Shown here: piece by piece, positions 34,376-42,781 of the stretch
Layout of the letters: every line of letters starts with the position of its first letter
Position numbering within the stretch: the first letter of the stretch is position 1
NCBI RefSeq assembly: GCF_019345465.1
Contig: NZ_JAHKRC010000002.1
Span: 186,001 to 250,000 of the forward strand
Source of the DNA: Pseudomonas sp. NKUCC02_KPG
GTDB taxonomy: Bacteria > Pseudomonadota > Gammaproteobacteria > Pseudomonadales > Pseudomonadaceae
Direction: 5' to 3'
Length of the DNA stretch: 64,000 nucleotides
Notes under the pieces: generated by a model
What the model was told of the DNA's origin: nothing
The model's database searches: none
The model's input: the letters and a program-made list of their open reading frames with translations, nothing else
Translations under genes and position numbers: made by a program

Positions 34376-34837
34376 ATGCTTGTATACCCTGAAGACCTGC
34401 CGACCCCGCAGCGGGAAGGGTATGGCTTTGATCCTGTCAGTCCGATGACCAGCACAAAGCTGGTTACCGGTCGATCCATCCAGCGCCGCGCCTTCGTCAG
34501 CACACCGACCGAGGTGCTGGTTACCTGGTTGTTTACAGCGGCTGAGGCCCAGTTGTTTGAAGGCTGGTTTGAGCATGTCTTGCTATCTGGAACTTTGCCG
34601 TTCGAGTGTCCGCTACTGACCCCGCTGGGGTTCGAAAACTACCGTGCGAACTTCGTCGATATCTACTCCGGCCCCGTGCTGGTGGGTGAGGACTTTTGGA
34701 AGTTTACTGCGCAGCTACGGCTGTTCAAGCGTCCATTGGTTGACAAGGATTTGGTGGTGGAAATACCGGACTACATCATTGATGCAGACATTTTCGACAG
34801 GGCCATGAATCAGAAGTGGCCTGAGCAGACCGAATAA
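34376..34837 (+). CDS. tail-tip-associated protein
   Basis: 153 residues, beginning MLVYPEDLPTPQREGYGFDP, with FTAAEAQLFEGWFEHVLLSG and FWKFTAQLRLFKRPLVDKDL. Proteins with this pattern follow J-like genes in Pseudomonas siphophages. Likely a tail-fibre hub or assembly factor; function not established from sequence. Confidence 0.7.
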   Translation: MLVYPEDLPTPQREGYGFDPVSPMTSTKLVTGRSIQRRAFVSTPTEVLVTWLFTAAEAQLFEGWFEHVLLSGTLPFECPLLTPLGFENYRANFVDIYSGPVLVGEDFWKFTAQLRLFKRPLVDKDLVVEIPDYIIDADIFDRAMNQKWPEQTE

Positions 34838-34955
34838 CGCCGCTACTACACACCCTCACGTATATCTGCCGGCAGCTCGCCGGAACTATCAACACTCACG
34901 ACCTAAACACTGCCTTGATTGCAGTGCCGTAGGCGTGTCTGCGAGAAATATTCAC

Positions 34956-37262
34956 ATGGCCAATAACACCGGCAACCCAGTTGGATCAACTGCGGCAAAA
35001 GACTTGAGCGATAACGCTGAGAACCTCGACAAGTTTGCCAATGGTGACGATTACGAATACGACGACCGGCTTGGGCGATCGCGCAAAAGCCTGAAGTGGA
35101 TTGAGGATGCAGCCCTGGCTATTCCTGCAATTGATGCAGCCGTGCGCTCTGAGCAAGAAGCTGAAAGATCTAAAGGCGAAGCTAACAGAGCAAGCATCGC
35201 CCGAGTTGATGCCGAAGCAGCTCGGGACACATTTAATTTGAACATAGGCCGCAAGGCGGATATCGCTGAGGGTCTTAGGGATACGGTGTCGGGCCAGTCT
35301 TTTACGGTGGTTTCGCCGAACAGCCGGGAATATATCATTGAGTACGAAAATGTCGGTGGAGCAGCTCAAGAGGTTAAGCGTTATTCGAGCGCAGCGGCAG
35401 TGGACGATATAGCCTCGCGTTTGCCGCGATTGGAATGGGGTGCGTCGCGTCGGCTTCCCCGCGGGAGGACGGGCACTCGTTTCGCGGTTAGCGTTGGCAA
35501 TCAGATGCTGGCCTACCTGGATCGCGATGGCATCTTTCATTCAAGCCACGAACATGCACAGTATCTGGATCAATCATCGTTGGCCGCTCGCCAGAAGCCG
35601 AAGAAAAGGCCGCGTAGTCGTAACTACCCGCATCCAATGGTGATCGTGTCGGGCGGTTCTGTCGTGTTGGCGACCAGCGATATCACGCCGGACGAACGAA
35701 TTACAGCGCTTGAGGCTGATCGTGATACGACGAGTGCCGGCTTGGTGGCCATCACCGCCCGGCTGGATCTGGTGGAGAGTTCACAGGGGGCGTCGGTGGA
35801 GTTCGCGCCGCCGCAATGGCTGGTCCGCGAGATCACCGCTGAGGGCGAACAACAGGTCATGGTTCACGATGGACAGTCCTATCGCCAGTTGACTCCAGCC
35901 GGCGCGAATTGGCTGGCCCCGATAGTCGGCGCCGGTAACGTAGTGCGCTGCCTGCGGGAATCCGGTGGCGTTGTAGAGTCGTACAGCATCTTACCTAACG
36001 GTTTTCGCATCAATGAGGGCAAGGTACTCCTGCAGAAAATCATCACAGGGCAGTCATTGTCCGTCGGTTCTCGCGGCTATGTCCTCAATCTAACGGGCGA
36101 GTATGCGTTCGAACCCGGCGTCAACGGCAGTGTCAACCGTGTGCCCGGCATTGGTGACCTGTTTACCACCTCGATTCCTGAAGAAATGCGGGGCTACTGC
36201 CTATCACTACAGGGCGGGCCGCGCCCGAACATGGCCGCGACGCCAGCGTTTATCCCGATTCGGGAATACCCTAACGGTGTGCTCGGCGAGACGATCAGTT
36301 CGTCTTGGGCGTTAGCATTACGGCGCTGGGCTGTGCGCTCGACTCGTGCGGATGTTCGGTTGCTGGCTACCGTTCACGGTATCGGCGGAGTGCCTTACGT
36401 CAACTTGAAAAAAGGGACCAGCGTTTATGCCGCTGCAATCACGACCACGCAGAACGCTAATGCGTTGGCGGTGGCCAACGGTTGGGATCACGTCGTCAGT
36501 TCGATTTCGATCATCCATGGTGAGTCACAAACTGCCACCACGGCGGCGGTCTATGCGGGGTATCTGGCCGAATGGTTGGCGGACTACACCACCGATGTGA
36601 TGGCCATCACGGGTCAGACAGTGCCGCCGAAAGGCTTCCTGTCGCAGATGAGTACCCATTACTCCGCCACCCAAGAAATTCCATTAGGCCAGCTGTTGGC
36701 GCACGAAACCAATCCGGCGATGTGTCTGATTGGACCTAAATACCAATTCCCGTATTGGGACTCAGCGCACATCTTGGCTGAAGGCTACATCAAACTCGGC
36801 GAGCTTGAAGCTCGGGCCGAACGCTTCGCCCTGCTCGGCGAGAAGTGGCAGCCGTTGCGGCCATTGAGCGTGAAACTGGTCGGCACGACCCTCACCGTGC
36901 AACTCAGCAACGCCCCGAGCGGCACCAGCGAAAGCGCCGGCCCGGTCGGAGCCCTGGTGTTCGACACAGCGGCGGTAGCCGATCCAGGGCATTACGGATT
37001 TGCCCTGTCCGATCCGGCGGCGGTCATCCAGAGCATCGCCCTCGGCAGTGATCGGCGTTCCGTCGTCATCCAGCTGGCCGCGCCGCCGGCCGCCGCTGCA
37101 AAGCTTGAATATGCCATGCAACTGAACCAGGGCGACAAGCCCGGTGGCGGCCCGCGTGGTTGTCTACGCGACACCGACACCCGTGATCGCTCCCGTTTCG
37201 ACGGAGGCTATCTGTACAACTGGTGTGTCGCATTCCGAAAAACTATTGAAGTGGAGATCTGA
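34956..37262 (+). CDS. tail fibre with SGNH/SASA-type esterase domain
   Basis: 768 residues from MANNTGNPVGSTAAKDLSDN, with GAGAAA upstream. The N-terminus (to ~55) resembles virion-binding tips; a helical stalk follows. From ~360 a carbohydrate esterase signature appears: block I GQSLSVGSRG (about 365), HGESQT (about 520) and DSAH (about 600), the catalytic pattern of SGNH/sialate O-acetylesterase-like enzymes. The C-terminal ~150 residues are a beta domain. It may bind and deacetylate O-antigen or other surface glycan at adsorption; enzyme role is inferred. Confidence 0.8.
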   Translation: MANNTGNPVGSTAAKDLSDNAENLDKFANGDDYEYDDRLGRSRKSLKWIEDAALAIPAIDAAVRSEQEAERSKGEANRASIARVDAEAARDTFNLNIGRKADIAEGLRDTVSGQSFTVVSPNSREYIIEYENVGGAAQEVKRYSSAAAVDDIASRLPRLEWGASRRLPRGRTGTRFAVSVGNQMLAYLDRDGIFHSSHEHAQYLDQSSLAARQKPKKRPRSRNYPHPMVIVSGGSVVLATSDITPDERITALEADRDTTSAGLVAITARLDLVESSQGASVEFAPPQWLVREITAEGEQQVMVHDGQSYRQLTPAGANWLAPIVGAGNVVRCLRESGGVVESYSILPNGFRINEGKVLLQKIITGQSLSVGSRGYVLNLTGEYAFEPGVNGSVNRVPGIGDLFTTSIPEEMRGYCLSLQGGPRPNMAATPAFIPIREYPNGVLGETISSSWALALRRWAVRSTRADVRLLATVHGIGGVPYVNLKKGTSVYAAAITTTQNANALAVANGWDHVVSSISIIHGESQTATTAAVYAGYLAEWLADYTTDVMAITGQTVPPKGFLSQMSTHYSATQEIPLGQLLAHETNPAMCLIGPKYQFPYWDSAHILAEGYIKLGELEARAERFALLGEKWQPLRPLSVKLVGTTLTVQLSNAPSGTSESAGPVGALVFDTAAVADPGHYGFALSDPAAVIQSIALGSDRRSVVIQLAAPPAAAAKLEYAMQLNQGDKPGGGPRGCLRDTDTRDRSRFDGGYLYNWCVAFRKTIEVEI

Positions 37263-37264
37263 TC

Positions 37265-38011
37265 ATGGGTACACGCCAAATTCTGCAACTTGAAGGAAGT
37301 GTCACTGTCGCTGGCCTGCCGCTCATTGACGTCACTGCGAACGAAGTGGCAGTGGCTAATATTGATGGCTTGCAGTATTGGCCAGGGCTGTTCAGCTGGG
37401 ATATCGACCCGGCAGGTACTGGCTTCCTGGATCGTGTCACTGACGCAGCGTGCCCAACTTATGGTGCAGCGTCTATTGCTAGCCGCTTTATCAATTTTGC
37501 CGACGGCCATGAGGCCTATTCGATCAATGCGCAGGCGCATGTTTTGAAGCGTGCCGCGTTCCAGGCTTCAGGCGGCTTCACCATTGGCGTGGTGGTCGGT
37601 AAGGAAATTGGCATTAGCTCAATCAATAACCCTGGCGCGCCTTCTGACGCCTGGTGGCTTGGCAGCGCTGACGGAAAAATGCGTTTTTTCGTCGGCACCG
37701 TAGGTCGCGCCACCTACGACACCTATACGGGGCCTCTGCTTACCGACACCAAAATGACGGCGGTGGTGTTCATCTACGACCGGGCAGCCGGCGAAATTCG
37801 CCTGCGCGTCAATGGTGTACTGGTCGACACCTTGTCTTCTGCCGCGCTGAATACCATGGTTGTGAAAAACGAACTGATGATCGGACAGATCAACGCAGGC
37901 ACGCCGCAGATGCGTAACGGCTCCTATCGCGCGCCTATCGCCTTTTCCAAGGCGCTGGACGGCGTCGAGCTGGCTTCGCTGGAGGCCATGTTGGCTGAGT
38001 CGGTTTACTGA
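37265..38011 (+). CDS. tail fibre companion, lectin-like beta-sandwich
   Basis: 248 residues. The sequence from about 80 on (GGFTIGVVVGKEIGISSINN, KMTAVVFIYDRAAGEIRLRV, NGVLVDTLSSAALNTMVVKN, LMIGQINAGTPQMRNGSYRA, PIAFSKALDGVELASLEAM) has the concanavalin/LamG fold pattern of glycan-binding fibres. It sits 3 bp after the esterase fibre gene, so it is likely a second receptor-binding subunit or its partner. Confidence 0.7.
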   Translation: MGTRQILQLEGSVTVAGLPLIDVTANEVAVANIDGLQYWPGLFSWDIDPAGTGFLDRVTDAACPTYGAASIASRFINFADGHEAYSINAQAHVLKRAAFQASGGFTIGVVVGKEIGISSINNPGAPSDAWWLGSADGKMRFFVGTVGRATYDTYTGPLLTDTKMTAVVFIYDRAAGEIRLRVNGVLVDTLSSAALNTMVVKNELMIGQINAGTPQMRNGSYRAPIAFSKALDGVELASLEAMLAESVY

Positions 38012-38069
38012 CTCGGCGTGCAATTCAATGCAGGCCCGCCTTGTGCGGGCTTTTCAGTAAGGGCAACTT

Positions 38070-38603
38070 ATGTCGATAACCCAAAAACAACTCCTGCAGA
38101 TCTTCCCAAACGCCGGCCCAGTTGCCGGCGTTTTTGTGCCGGTACTCAACGCCGCGATGGGGCATTACCAGATCGTCGGGGCGAAGCGCGTAGCTGCTTT
38201 CATCGCCCAGATCGGGCATGAGTCTGGACAGCTCAAGTATGTGAAAGAAATCTGGGGCCCAACCAAAGCCCAGGCCAAATACGAGGGCAGGGTTGACCTG
38301 GGCAATACCGTGAAGGGTGACGGCTCGAAGTACCGTGGACGGGGCCTGATCCAGATCACCGGCCGTGCCAACTACGCCGAGTGCGGCGAAGCGCTCGGCC
38401 TCGACCTGATCAATCACCCTGAGCTACTGGAGAAACCGCAGCATGCCTGCATGTCGGCTGCGTGGTTCTGGGCGAGCAGGGGCCTGAACACGCTGGCCGA
38501 TGCCGGTAGATTCAGCAAGATTACTAGCCGCATCAATGGTGGACAGAACGGCGCGGCAGATCGTCAGGCGTTGTATGCCAAGGCGCTTAAGGTGTTGGCG
38601 TGA
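38070..38603 (+). CDS. GH19-type endolysin
   Basis: 177 residues of the chitinase-like GH19 lysozyme family: catalytic Glu in FIAQIGHESGQLKYV (about residue 51), then KYRGRGLIQITGRANYAECG and SRINGGQNGAADRQALYAKA. It cleaves the glycan strands of peptidoglycan after the holin opens the membrane. Its stop overlaps the Rz ATG by four bases. No signal sequence, so release depends on the holin. Confidence 0.92.
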   Translation: MSITQKQLLQIFPNAGPVAGVFVPVLNAAMGHYQIVGAKRVAAFIAQIGHESGQLKYVKEIWGPTKAQAKYEGRVDLGNTVKGDGSKYRGRGLIQITGRANYAECGEALGLDLINHPELLEKPQHACMSAAWFWASRGLNTLADAGRFSKITSRINGGQNGAADRQALYAKALKVLA

Positions 38604-39103
38604 GCCTTGGCCGCTGGCTGGGCCTTGCCCTGTTGGTGTCCATTGCCTGTTTTTCCACATGGAAAGTGGACGCTTGGCGCTACGGCAACCAACTGGCCAA
38701 AGTCCGGGCCGAATACTCTGACTACAAATCTGGTGTAGCCACTGCCGCCACGGAGGCAAGCGAGAAAGCCCGCCAGGCCGAACAGCAACGCCAACGAACT
38801 ATTGACCAGGTACGAACCGATGCAGCGAATCAGAAAGCAGTGGATGATGCTCTTGCTGCTCAGCAGCTCGCTGACAATGACAGCCTGCGCAACGAAACCC
38901 GACAGCTACTTGCCGACAAGACCGCCCTCAATACCCGCCTTGCCGAGCGAGGCAAGACAATCGAAGACCTTGTCGATCTGCTCGCCGAGCTGCGATCAGA
39001 GGCTGATGGATATGCGGGTGAGCTGGCGGCAGCGCTTACAGCAAGTCGCCGGGCCGGATTTGCCTGCGAGTCTAGCTACGATGCCGTAGCCAAGTATCTT
39101 TGA
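38600..39103 (+). CDS. Rz: i-spanin, Rz-like (DUF2514)
   Basis: 167 residues: N-terminal membrane anchor (LGLALLVSIACFSTWKV, about 7-23) and a long charged periplasmic coiled coil (ASEKARQAEQQRQRTIDQVR and on). It should bridge to the outer-membrane lipoprotein Rz1 encoded inside the same DNA. Together they disrupt the outer membrane at lysis. Starts four bases before the endolysin stop. Confidence 0.88.
   Translation: MSLGRWLGLALLVSIACFSTWKVDAWRYGNQLAKVRAEYSDYKSGVATAATEASEKARQAEQQRQRTIDQVRTDAANQKAVDDALAAQQLADNDSLRNETRQLLADKTALNTRLAERGKTIEDLVDLLAELRSEADGYAGELAAALTASRRAGFACESSYDAVAKYL
38820..39089 (+). CDS. Rz1: o-spanin Rz1, nested in Rz (+1 frame)
   Basis: 89 residues wholly inside the Rz gene in the +1 frame. 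MQRIRKQWMMLLLLSSSLTM is a basic then hydrophobic signal, followed by the Cys of a TAC lipobox, and the mature part opens with a proline-rich stretch (YLPTRPPSIPALPSEARQ), both hallmarks of Rz1. The ATG at 38820 is chosen because the signal peptide begins there. Outer-membrane lipoprotein partner of Rz. Confidence 0.85.
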   Translation: MQRIRKQWMMLLLLSSSLTMTACATKPDSYLPTRPPSIPALPSEARQSKTLSICSPSCDQRLMDMRVSWRQRLQQVAGPDLPASLATMP

Positions 39104-39123
39104 GGCGGCTCTAGGGGGGAGGG

Positions 39124-39231
39124 ATGGAGTTTTTGGCAAAGCAGGCTGAGCGTCGCCAGCGGATAGGGTATGAGCGGGAGTTGGTTGCCGCTGCATGGGC
39201 ATGCGGGCAGCGGCGATGGGAGTTGCTTTAG
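39124..39231 (+). CDS. very small basic protein after lysis genes
   Basis: 35 residues, MEFLAKQAERRQRIGYEREL then VAAAWACGQRRWELL. A purine-rich GGGGGAGGG directly precedes ATG, unusually close. It ends three bases before the stop of the convergent 245-residue gene. Function unknown. Confidence 0.45.
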   Translation: MEFLAKQAERRQRIGYERELVAAAWACGQRRWELL

Positions 39232-39234
39232 AGA

Positions 39235-39972
39235 CTATTTAAAAAAATTAAGGAGATATGTAGTGGTAGGAGCAGCTAATGCAACAAGGTTCTGTGTTTT
39301 GGTTATCAGCTCTTCGAGCTTGCCCATAATTCCTACAGACTTAACTAAAAGTTCTTCGGCTTTGCTGAACTCACTCTTGATTTCATCCTGATGCCTCACT
39401 ATGGATCCAGTGATCTGGTCCAGGATGTCTCTGATTGCCTCTTCGCCACCAACACGATATTGAATTAAAGCCTGCCTGAGCGCCTCAAGGTTTCTGACGA
39501 ACAACTGCTTCAGCTCGGGACTCATTTCAGAATCTAGGCATTCTTGCAGGAGTTCGTCCAAAGCCAGGATAAAAGCACGTATGTCTTTGGTTGTTCCGGG
39601 ATGATCTTCTGAGTAAGCAATGCTCAGAATATGATCTGAGAACTCGAGCGCCGTCATCGTAGCTGGATCCAAATTGCGCTTATAGGTCGACCATTGAGCG
39701 CCCAAATTATGGGAGGTCACAAAGGCCTTGATCTTGGTCAGCGGGGCTAGAAATTTCTCCGGATTTCCGGGAGCAAATTCTATAGTCGCTCGCTCAGCTT
39801 CTTGAATTACCGCAAGAAGCGTAGAAATTCCAGACAGGATTTCCCCCGAGGATCCGGTATCACAATTGAAAACTCGTGCCCATACTCCGAGCATGATCTG
39901 ATCAGGGGGTATACTCAGTGCTATCGTCATATGCTCCAGCAAGATGCCAGCTGGGTTGTTACTGCTTGCCAT
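39235..39972 (-). CDS. hypothetical helical protein, right-end cargo
   Basis: 245 residues, mostly predicted helix, no clear membrane segment except a mildly hydrophobic C-terminus (LVALAAPTTTYLLNFFK). Opens with MASSNNPAGILLEHMTIALS; the middle is rich in Leu/Glu heptads (ALDELLQECLDSEMSPELKQ). It is reversed relative to the late operon and sits between the spanins and the att site, the usual place for lysogenic-conversion genes. Family not recognised; phage exclusion or host-fitness roles are possible. Confidence 0.65.
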   Translation of the reverse strand: MASSNNPAGILLEHMTIALSIPPDQIMLGVWARVFNCDTGSSGEILSGISTLLAVIQEAERATIEFAPGNPEKFLAPLTKIKAFVTSHNLGAQWSTYKRNLDPATMTALEFSDHILSIAYSEDHPGTTKDIRAFILALDELLQECLDSEMSPELKQLFVRNLEALRQALIQYRVGGEEAIRDILDQITGSIVRHQDEIKSEFSKAEELLVKSVGIMGKLEELITKTQNLVALAAPTTTYLLNFFK

Positions 39973-40185
39973 AGTAGCGTGCTCTCATTCTTCATGGTTA
40001 CCAGTGATTAAGCTGGTACAGGTAATCCAAAACAACCCCTTAGAGCACAAAAAAATTTGGGGCTTGGCACTAATTTTCTGATCACTGGCATCCATGAGTG
40101 CTGGGATAGGAAAGCTCCGCTGAGCGGATCTATATTCCGCTTTGCAGAACTGCTATAAATCTGTTTTTTTATACAGTGCTTTGGC

Positions 40186-40476
40186 ATGAGTCGATACGTT
40201 AAGGATCCGCTTGCTGACTGGCAAGTTGCGAGCAAGCAACACTTTGACCTAGTCACCGACCCTGAGGGCCATTGGCGCAAGCTTGTGGATCTGGCGATGC
40301 TCGCTTATGAGCGGCGCCAAGTGCGCAGCGATGAGCTATCTGAAATGCTCGAGCTTGCTGACGCAGCCAGGCTTTGGGGATTAGTTGAGTGGGAGGAGGC
40401 TGACGGCGTCGGGCTATTCCTAGATCACTTTATTGATCCCGACGATGTTTCTTTTTTCGCAAAAAGGGATAGGTGA
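40186..40476 (+). CDS. hypothetical right-end protein
   Basis: 96 residues, MSRYVKDPLADWQVASKQHF, then helical VDLAMLAYERRQVRSDELSE and an acidic end (DHFIDPDDVSFFAKRDR). Divergent from the 245-residue gene with a 213-bp gap that likely holds both promoters. Family not recognised. Confidence 0.55.
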   Translation: MSRYVKDPLADWQVASKQHFDLVTDPEGHWRKLVDLAMLAYERRQVRSDELSEMLELADAARLWGLVEWEEADGVGLFLDHFIDPDDVSFFAKRDR

Positions 40477-40560
40477 ACTTTGGTAGGACGCCGGGGCAGG
40501 GGAGAGTAATGCGTCGGGGGAAATTCGGGGAATGGCTCATCGTGGTAGAGCATCGTGGGG

Positions 40561-40611
40561 CGTCGTTGCAGCGAGCGCAAGATGCAAAGCCCTGATTTAA
40601 TTGGGCTTTTT
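40561..40611 (+). other. element 1 right-end conserved block and terminator
   Basis: TCGTTGCAGCGA at 40563-40574 and its flank recur near the right end of element 2 (63738-63749). The shared distance from the att copy (about 50-60 bp) suggests an integrase arm or accessory site. Directly after it AAGCCC (40587-40592) pairs with GGGCTT (40603-40608) before a T run, a plausible forward terminator. Confidence 0.5.
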
Positions 40612-40625
40612 GGAGATATGCAAGC

Positions 40626-40688
40626 ATGGGGTGCTAGGGGTCGAGTGTTCGAATCACTCCGTCCCGACCATATTATTCAATGACTTAG
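40626..40688 (+). repeat. att copy 2: junction of elements 1 and 2
   Basis: Same tRNA-Pro(GGG) 3' half as at 275, with TATTATT in place of TATTTTT after the CCA. It is at once the right end of element 1 and the left end of element 2, the expected product of two integrations at one tRNA. The 5' half of the tRNA is again missing. Confidence 0.9.
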
Positions 40689-40709
40689 CCACCTTTTGGG
40701 TGGCTTTTT
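40687..40709 (+). terminator. terminator after att copy 2
   Basis: AGCCACC pairs with GGGTGGCT around TTTT and is followed by TTTTT. It matches the att 1 terminator in position but not in stem sequence. Confidence 0.85.
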
Positions 40710-40752
40710 CATTTCTACCTAGTGACTTTTCGAGTGATCTTGGGTTTTCCTG

Positions 40753-41937
40753 CTATCCCTGCCTCCTCTTCAGGATCGTCAGCGCTGGTGCGCGTGAGTC
40801 GGTTACTGATACCTTGTTTGCAGCCTCAATCAGTTGGTCCAGCTCTGCCGCTGAGTAGTGACTGGTGATGCTGCCGTTCTTATGGCCGAGCAAAGCTTTG
40901 CGATCCTCCTCAGTCACGCCTGCTGCACGCAGCCTTCTGCCAAAGGTGTGCTTCAGGTCGTGAATGCGGATCCGGACGAAACCATCATGTGCCGGCCGCA
41001 AATACTTCTCCTGCCATTTCTTCGCCGCCCTGACCCTGGCCTTCTTCCAGGCTGAGTCGTTCATGCGGTGTACCATCGTTTCGCCCCCGTCGCCGTCTGG
41101 CTTGCCGAAAGGGAAGACGTACAGCTTGTGCTGGCCTCGCTGCTTCTCAATGACCGACTTGGCTACCGTGTTGAGAATCACCAGGCGCTCGTCCCGGTTC
41201 TTCACGCCAGACCTTGCGCTTCGCCCGCCGAACCCGGCAGGAATCAAAAACACCGTTGTATCCAGCTCCGGTACCGCGATTTCCCAATCCCATTGAAGCT
41301 TGCAAACCTCCTGCTCCCGACACCCCGTATTGACCTTGAACATGGCCATGGTCTGCAGGTGTGGCGGCAGTTCAGCGAACAAGATCGACTGCTCTTCCCA
41401 AGAAAGCGGGTAGGGCTTGCGGCAGTTCGTCTTCTCATCCAGGAGCGAGATCATCGGCACAACATCAAGCCATGGTCTGCGCTCATCATCACGCCATTTG
41501 CGCGCGCACAGATTGAGAACCCTGATTGCCCGTTGAAGGGCAATATTGACCGTGCGATTCGTTACAGGCTTGCCCTCGGCAGGGTGCAGCTTGGAATGAA
41601 TGTACGGTGCCAGGGAGTCGTCATCGATGTGCGTGATCGGCATGTCCCCTATGAACGGATCCAACTGTGCCATGTACGTTGCTGAAATATGGATCGAGGC
41701 CTGATCCTTCACTTCAAGCAGGAAGCGAGTTGCCGCTTCCCGCCAGGTTCTCACCTTCCTGATCCCGTACACCTTCTCCTTTCGGCGCTGTTCCAAGAGA
41801 TAGATCAGGTACTGCTCAGCTTCGGCGCGGTCACGAGTGCCAGTGCTCTCTTGAATTCGTTCACCTCGGTACTTCTTGTCGATCTTCCAGATGCCGCTCG
41901 GCATTTGCTGGAGCCCGGTGATTGCTTTTTGTGCCAT
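40753..41937 (-). CDS. int: tyrosine recombinase, integrase of element 2
   Basis: 394 residues, clearly homologous to the integrase at 399-1577 over its whole length, including the TGCREQEVCKLQW Arg box, IHDLKHTFGRRL with Lys in the HxxR position, LLGHKNG and SHYS with the nucleophile Tyr. A small insert (KPDGDGGETMV) distinguishes it. It should act on the att copy 64 bp from its end. The match of both att cores and catalytic domains suggests that either integrase might act on either element. Confidence 0.95.
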   Translation of the reverse strand: MAQKAITGLQQMPSGIWKIDKKYRGERIQESTGTRDRAEAEQYLIYLLEQRRKEKVYGIRKVRTWREAATRFLLEVKDQASIHISATYMAQLDPFIGDMPITHIDDDSLAPYIHSKLHPAEGKPVTNRTVNIALQRAIRVLNLCARKWRDDERRPWLDVVPMISLLDEKTNCRKPYPLSWEEQSILFAELPPHLQTMAMFKVNTGCREQEVCKLQWDWEIAVPELDTTVFLIPAGFGGRSARSGVKNRDERLVILNTVAKSVIEKQRGQHKLYVFPFGKPDGDGGETMVHRMNDSAWKKARVRAAKKWQEKYLRPAHDGFVRIRIHDLKHTFGRRLRAAGVTEEDRKALLGHKNGSITSHYSAAELDQLIEAANKVSVTDSRAPALTILKRRQG

Positions 41938-42221
41938 TGCGTATCTCCTTTGGATCCGCCCTGGCGCTCGCTGCGGGGCCGATTGTTGTCCTGATTTGCT
42001 GCTTTTTCAATCGCCATGGCCTGAATGTAGGTGTCGGCCCACGCGTCAAGTTCCAGTCGGTCGAAGCCGACACCCTGTTTTCCGATCGGGAATTCCCTAA
42101 CGTGAGGTCGGACTGTTTTGTTGAATTCATCCCGGCACATGCCGAGATAGCCGTATGCCTCTCCGGCGCGAATAAAGCGCGGGAGGATGGGTGCGACTTG
42201 AGCTGCGCTTCGATTGGCCAT
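41805..42221 (-). CDS. excisionase-like protein of element 2
   Basis: 138 residues from MANRSAAQVAPILPR, homologous to the protein at 1448-1852 with the same YGYLGMCRDEFNKTVRP core and a FKRALALVTAPKLSST end like the other's. It overlaps the integrase N-terminus by 133 bp in a different frame, the same arrangement as in element 1. Inferred role: direction control of site-specific recombination. Confidence 0.7.
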   Translation of the reverse strand: MANRSAAQVAPILPRFIRAGEAYGYLGMCRDEFNKTVRPHVREFPIGKQGVGFDRLELDAWADTYIQAMAIEKAANQDNNRPRSERQGGSKGDTQWHKKQSPGSSKCRAASGRSTRSTEVNEFKRALALVTAPKLSST

Positions 42222-42325
42222 AACTTTTTCCATACCGTTCGTGACGGCAGAAGTTGGGGAGTGTGGTTTTAGGCTGTTTGGAACATCTAGCACCGCACGG
42301 TTTTCGCTTTGTTGGCGGCGCTTGG

Positions 42326-42440
42326 CTAGTCGTCTTTATCCGGTGAGTCACTTTGCGGTCTGGCCAGCTCCTCGTCAGCCTTGTATGCGCGAATATCAAT
42401 CAGCGCAGCAACGTGGCGGATGTGACCCACCCAAGCCACA
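42326..42440 (-). pseudogene. remnant 3' end of a leftward gene
   Basis: The reverse strand encodes VGHIRHVAALIDIRAYKADE then ELARPQSDSPDKDD and a stop at 42326-42328. Codon use looks like a real gene C-terminus, but upstream the frame runs antisense into the 42413 gene. It may be what remains of a leftward early gene after a deletion that removed the immunity region. The exact upstream limit is uncertain. Confidence 0.4.
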
Positions 42441-42781
42441 CGGTCAATGTTCAAGAGTTCGCCGAGATCCTGGAGTTGACCAAAGACCGCCGCATCCTGG
42501 ATGCGGTGCATGCGTTGGTGGGGGACACGATCTGGCAGGAGCTGGCCGAGGCCTATACCGACGATATGCCCGAGACGCTGACCACTGGTCTAGCTGTGTA
42601 TTTCCGTCAGGTCGCCGATCTGGCTGACACCTGGGCCAAAAGCATCGGCGACGGGGTGGTCAATGACCGCGAGCTGGCCGAGATCCGCCTGCAGGTGTTT
42701 CGCGGCATTCAGGGGCTGCTGGGCATGTTCAACCGTGCCTGCTACGTCAACTCGACCACGCGGGGTACCGACCGTGGCTGA
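42413..42781 (+). CDS. phage early regulatory-type protein (CII-like position)
   Basis: 122 residues from a GTG start giving ADVTHPSHTVNVQEFAEILE; no strong Shine-Dalgarno. Helical throughout (LTKDRRILDAVHALVGDTIW, LAVYFRQVADLADTWAKSIG, NDRELAEIRLQVFRGIQGLL). The pattern is familiar from Pseudomonas phage early regions next to TraR-like genes, but I cannot name the family. It is the first rightward gene of element 2; with the immunity region gone, what drives it is unclear. Confidence 0.55.
   Translation: MADVTHPSHTVNVQEFAEILELTKDRRILDAVHALVGDTIWQELAEAYTDDMPETLTTGLAVYFRQVADLADTWAKSIGDGVVNDRELAEIRLQVFRGIQGLLGMFNRACYVNSTTRGTDRG

Noticed and set aside
41068..41685. 205-residue forward ORF over the second integrase
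   Set aside because: Antisense to the catalytic domain of a clear tyrosine recombinase.
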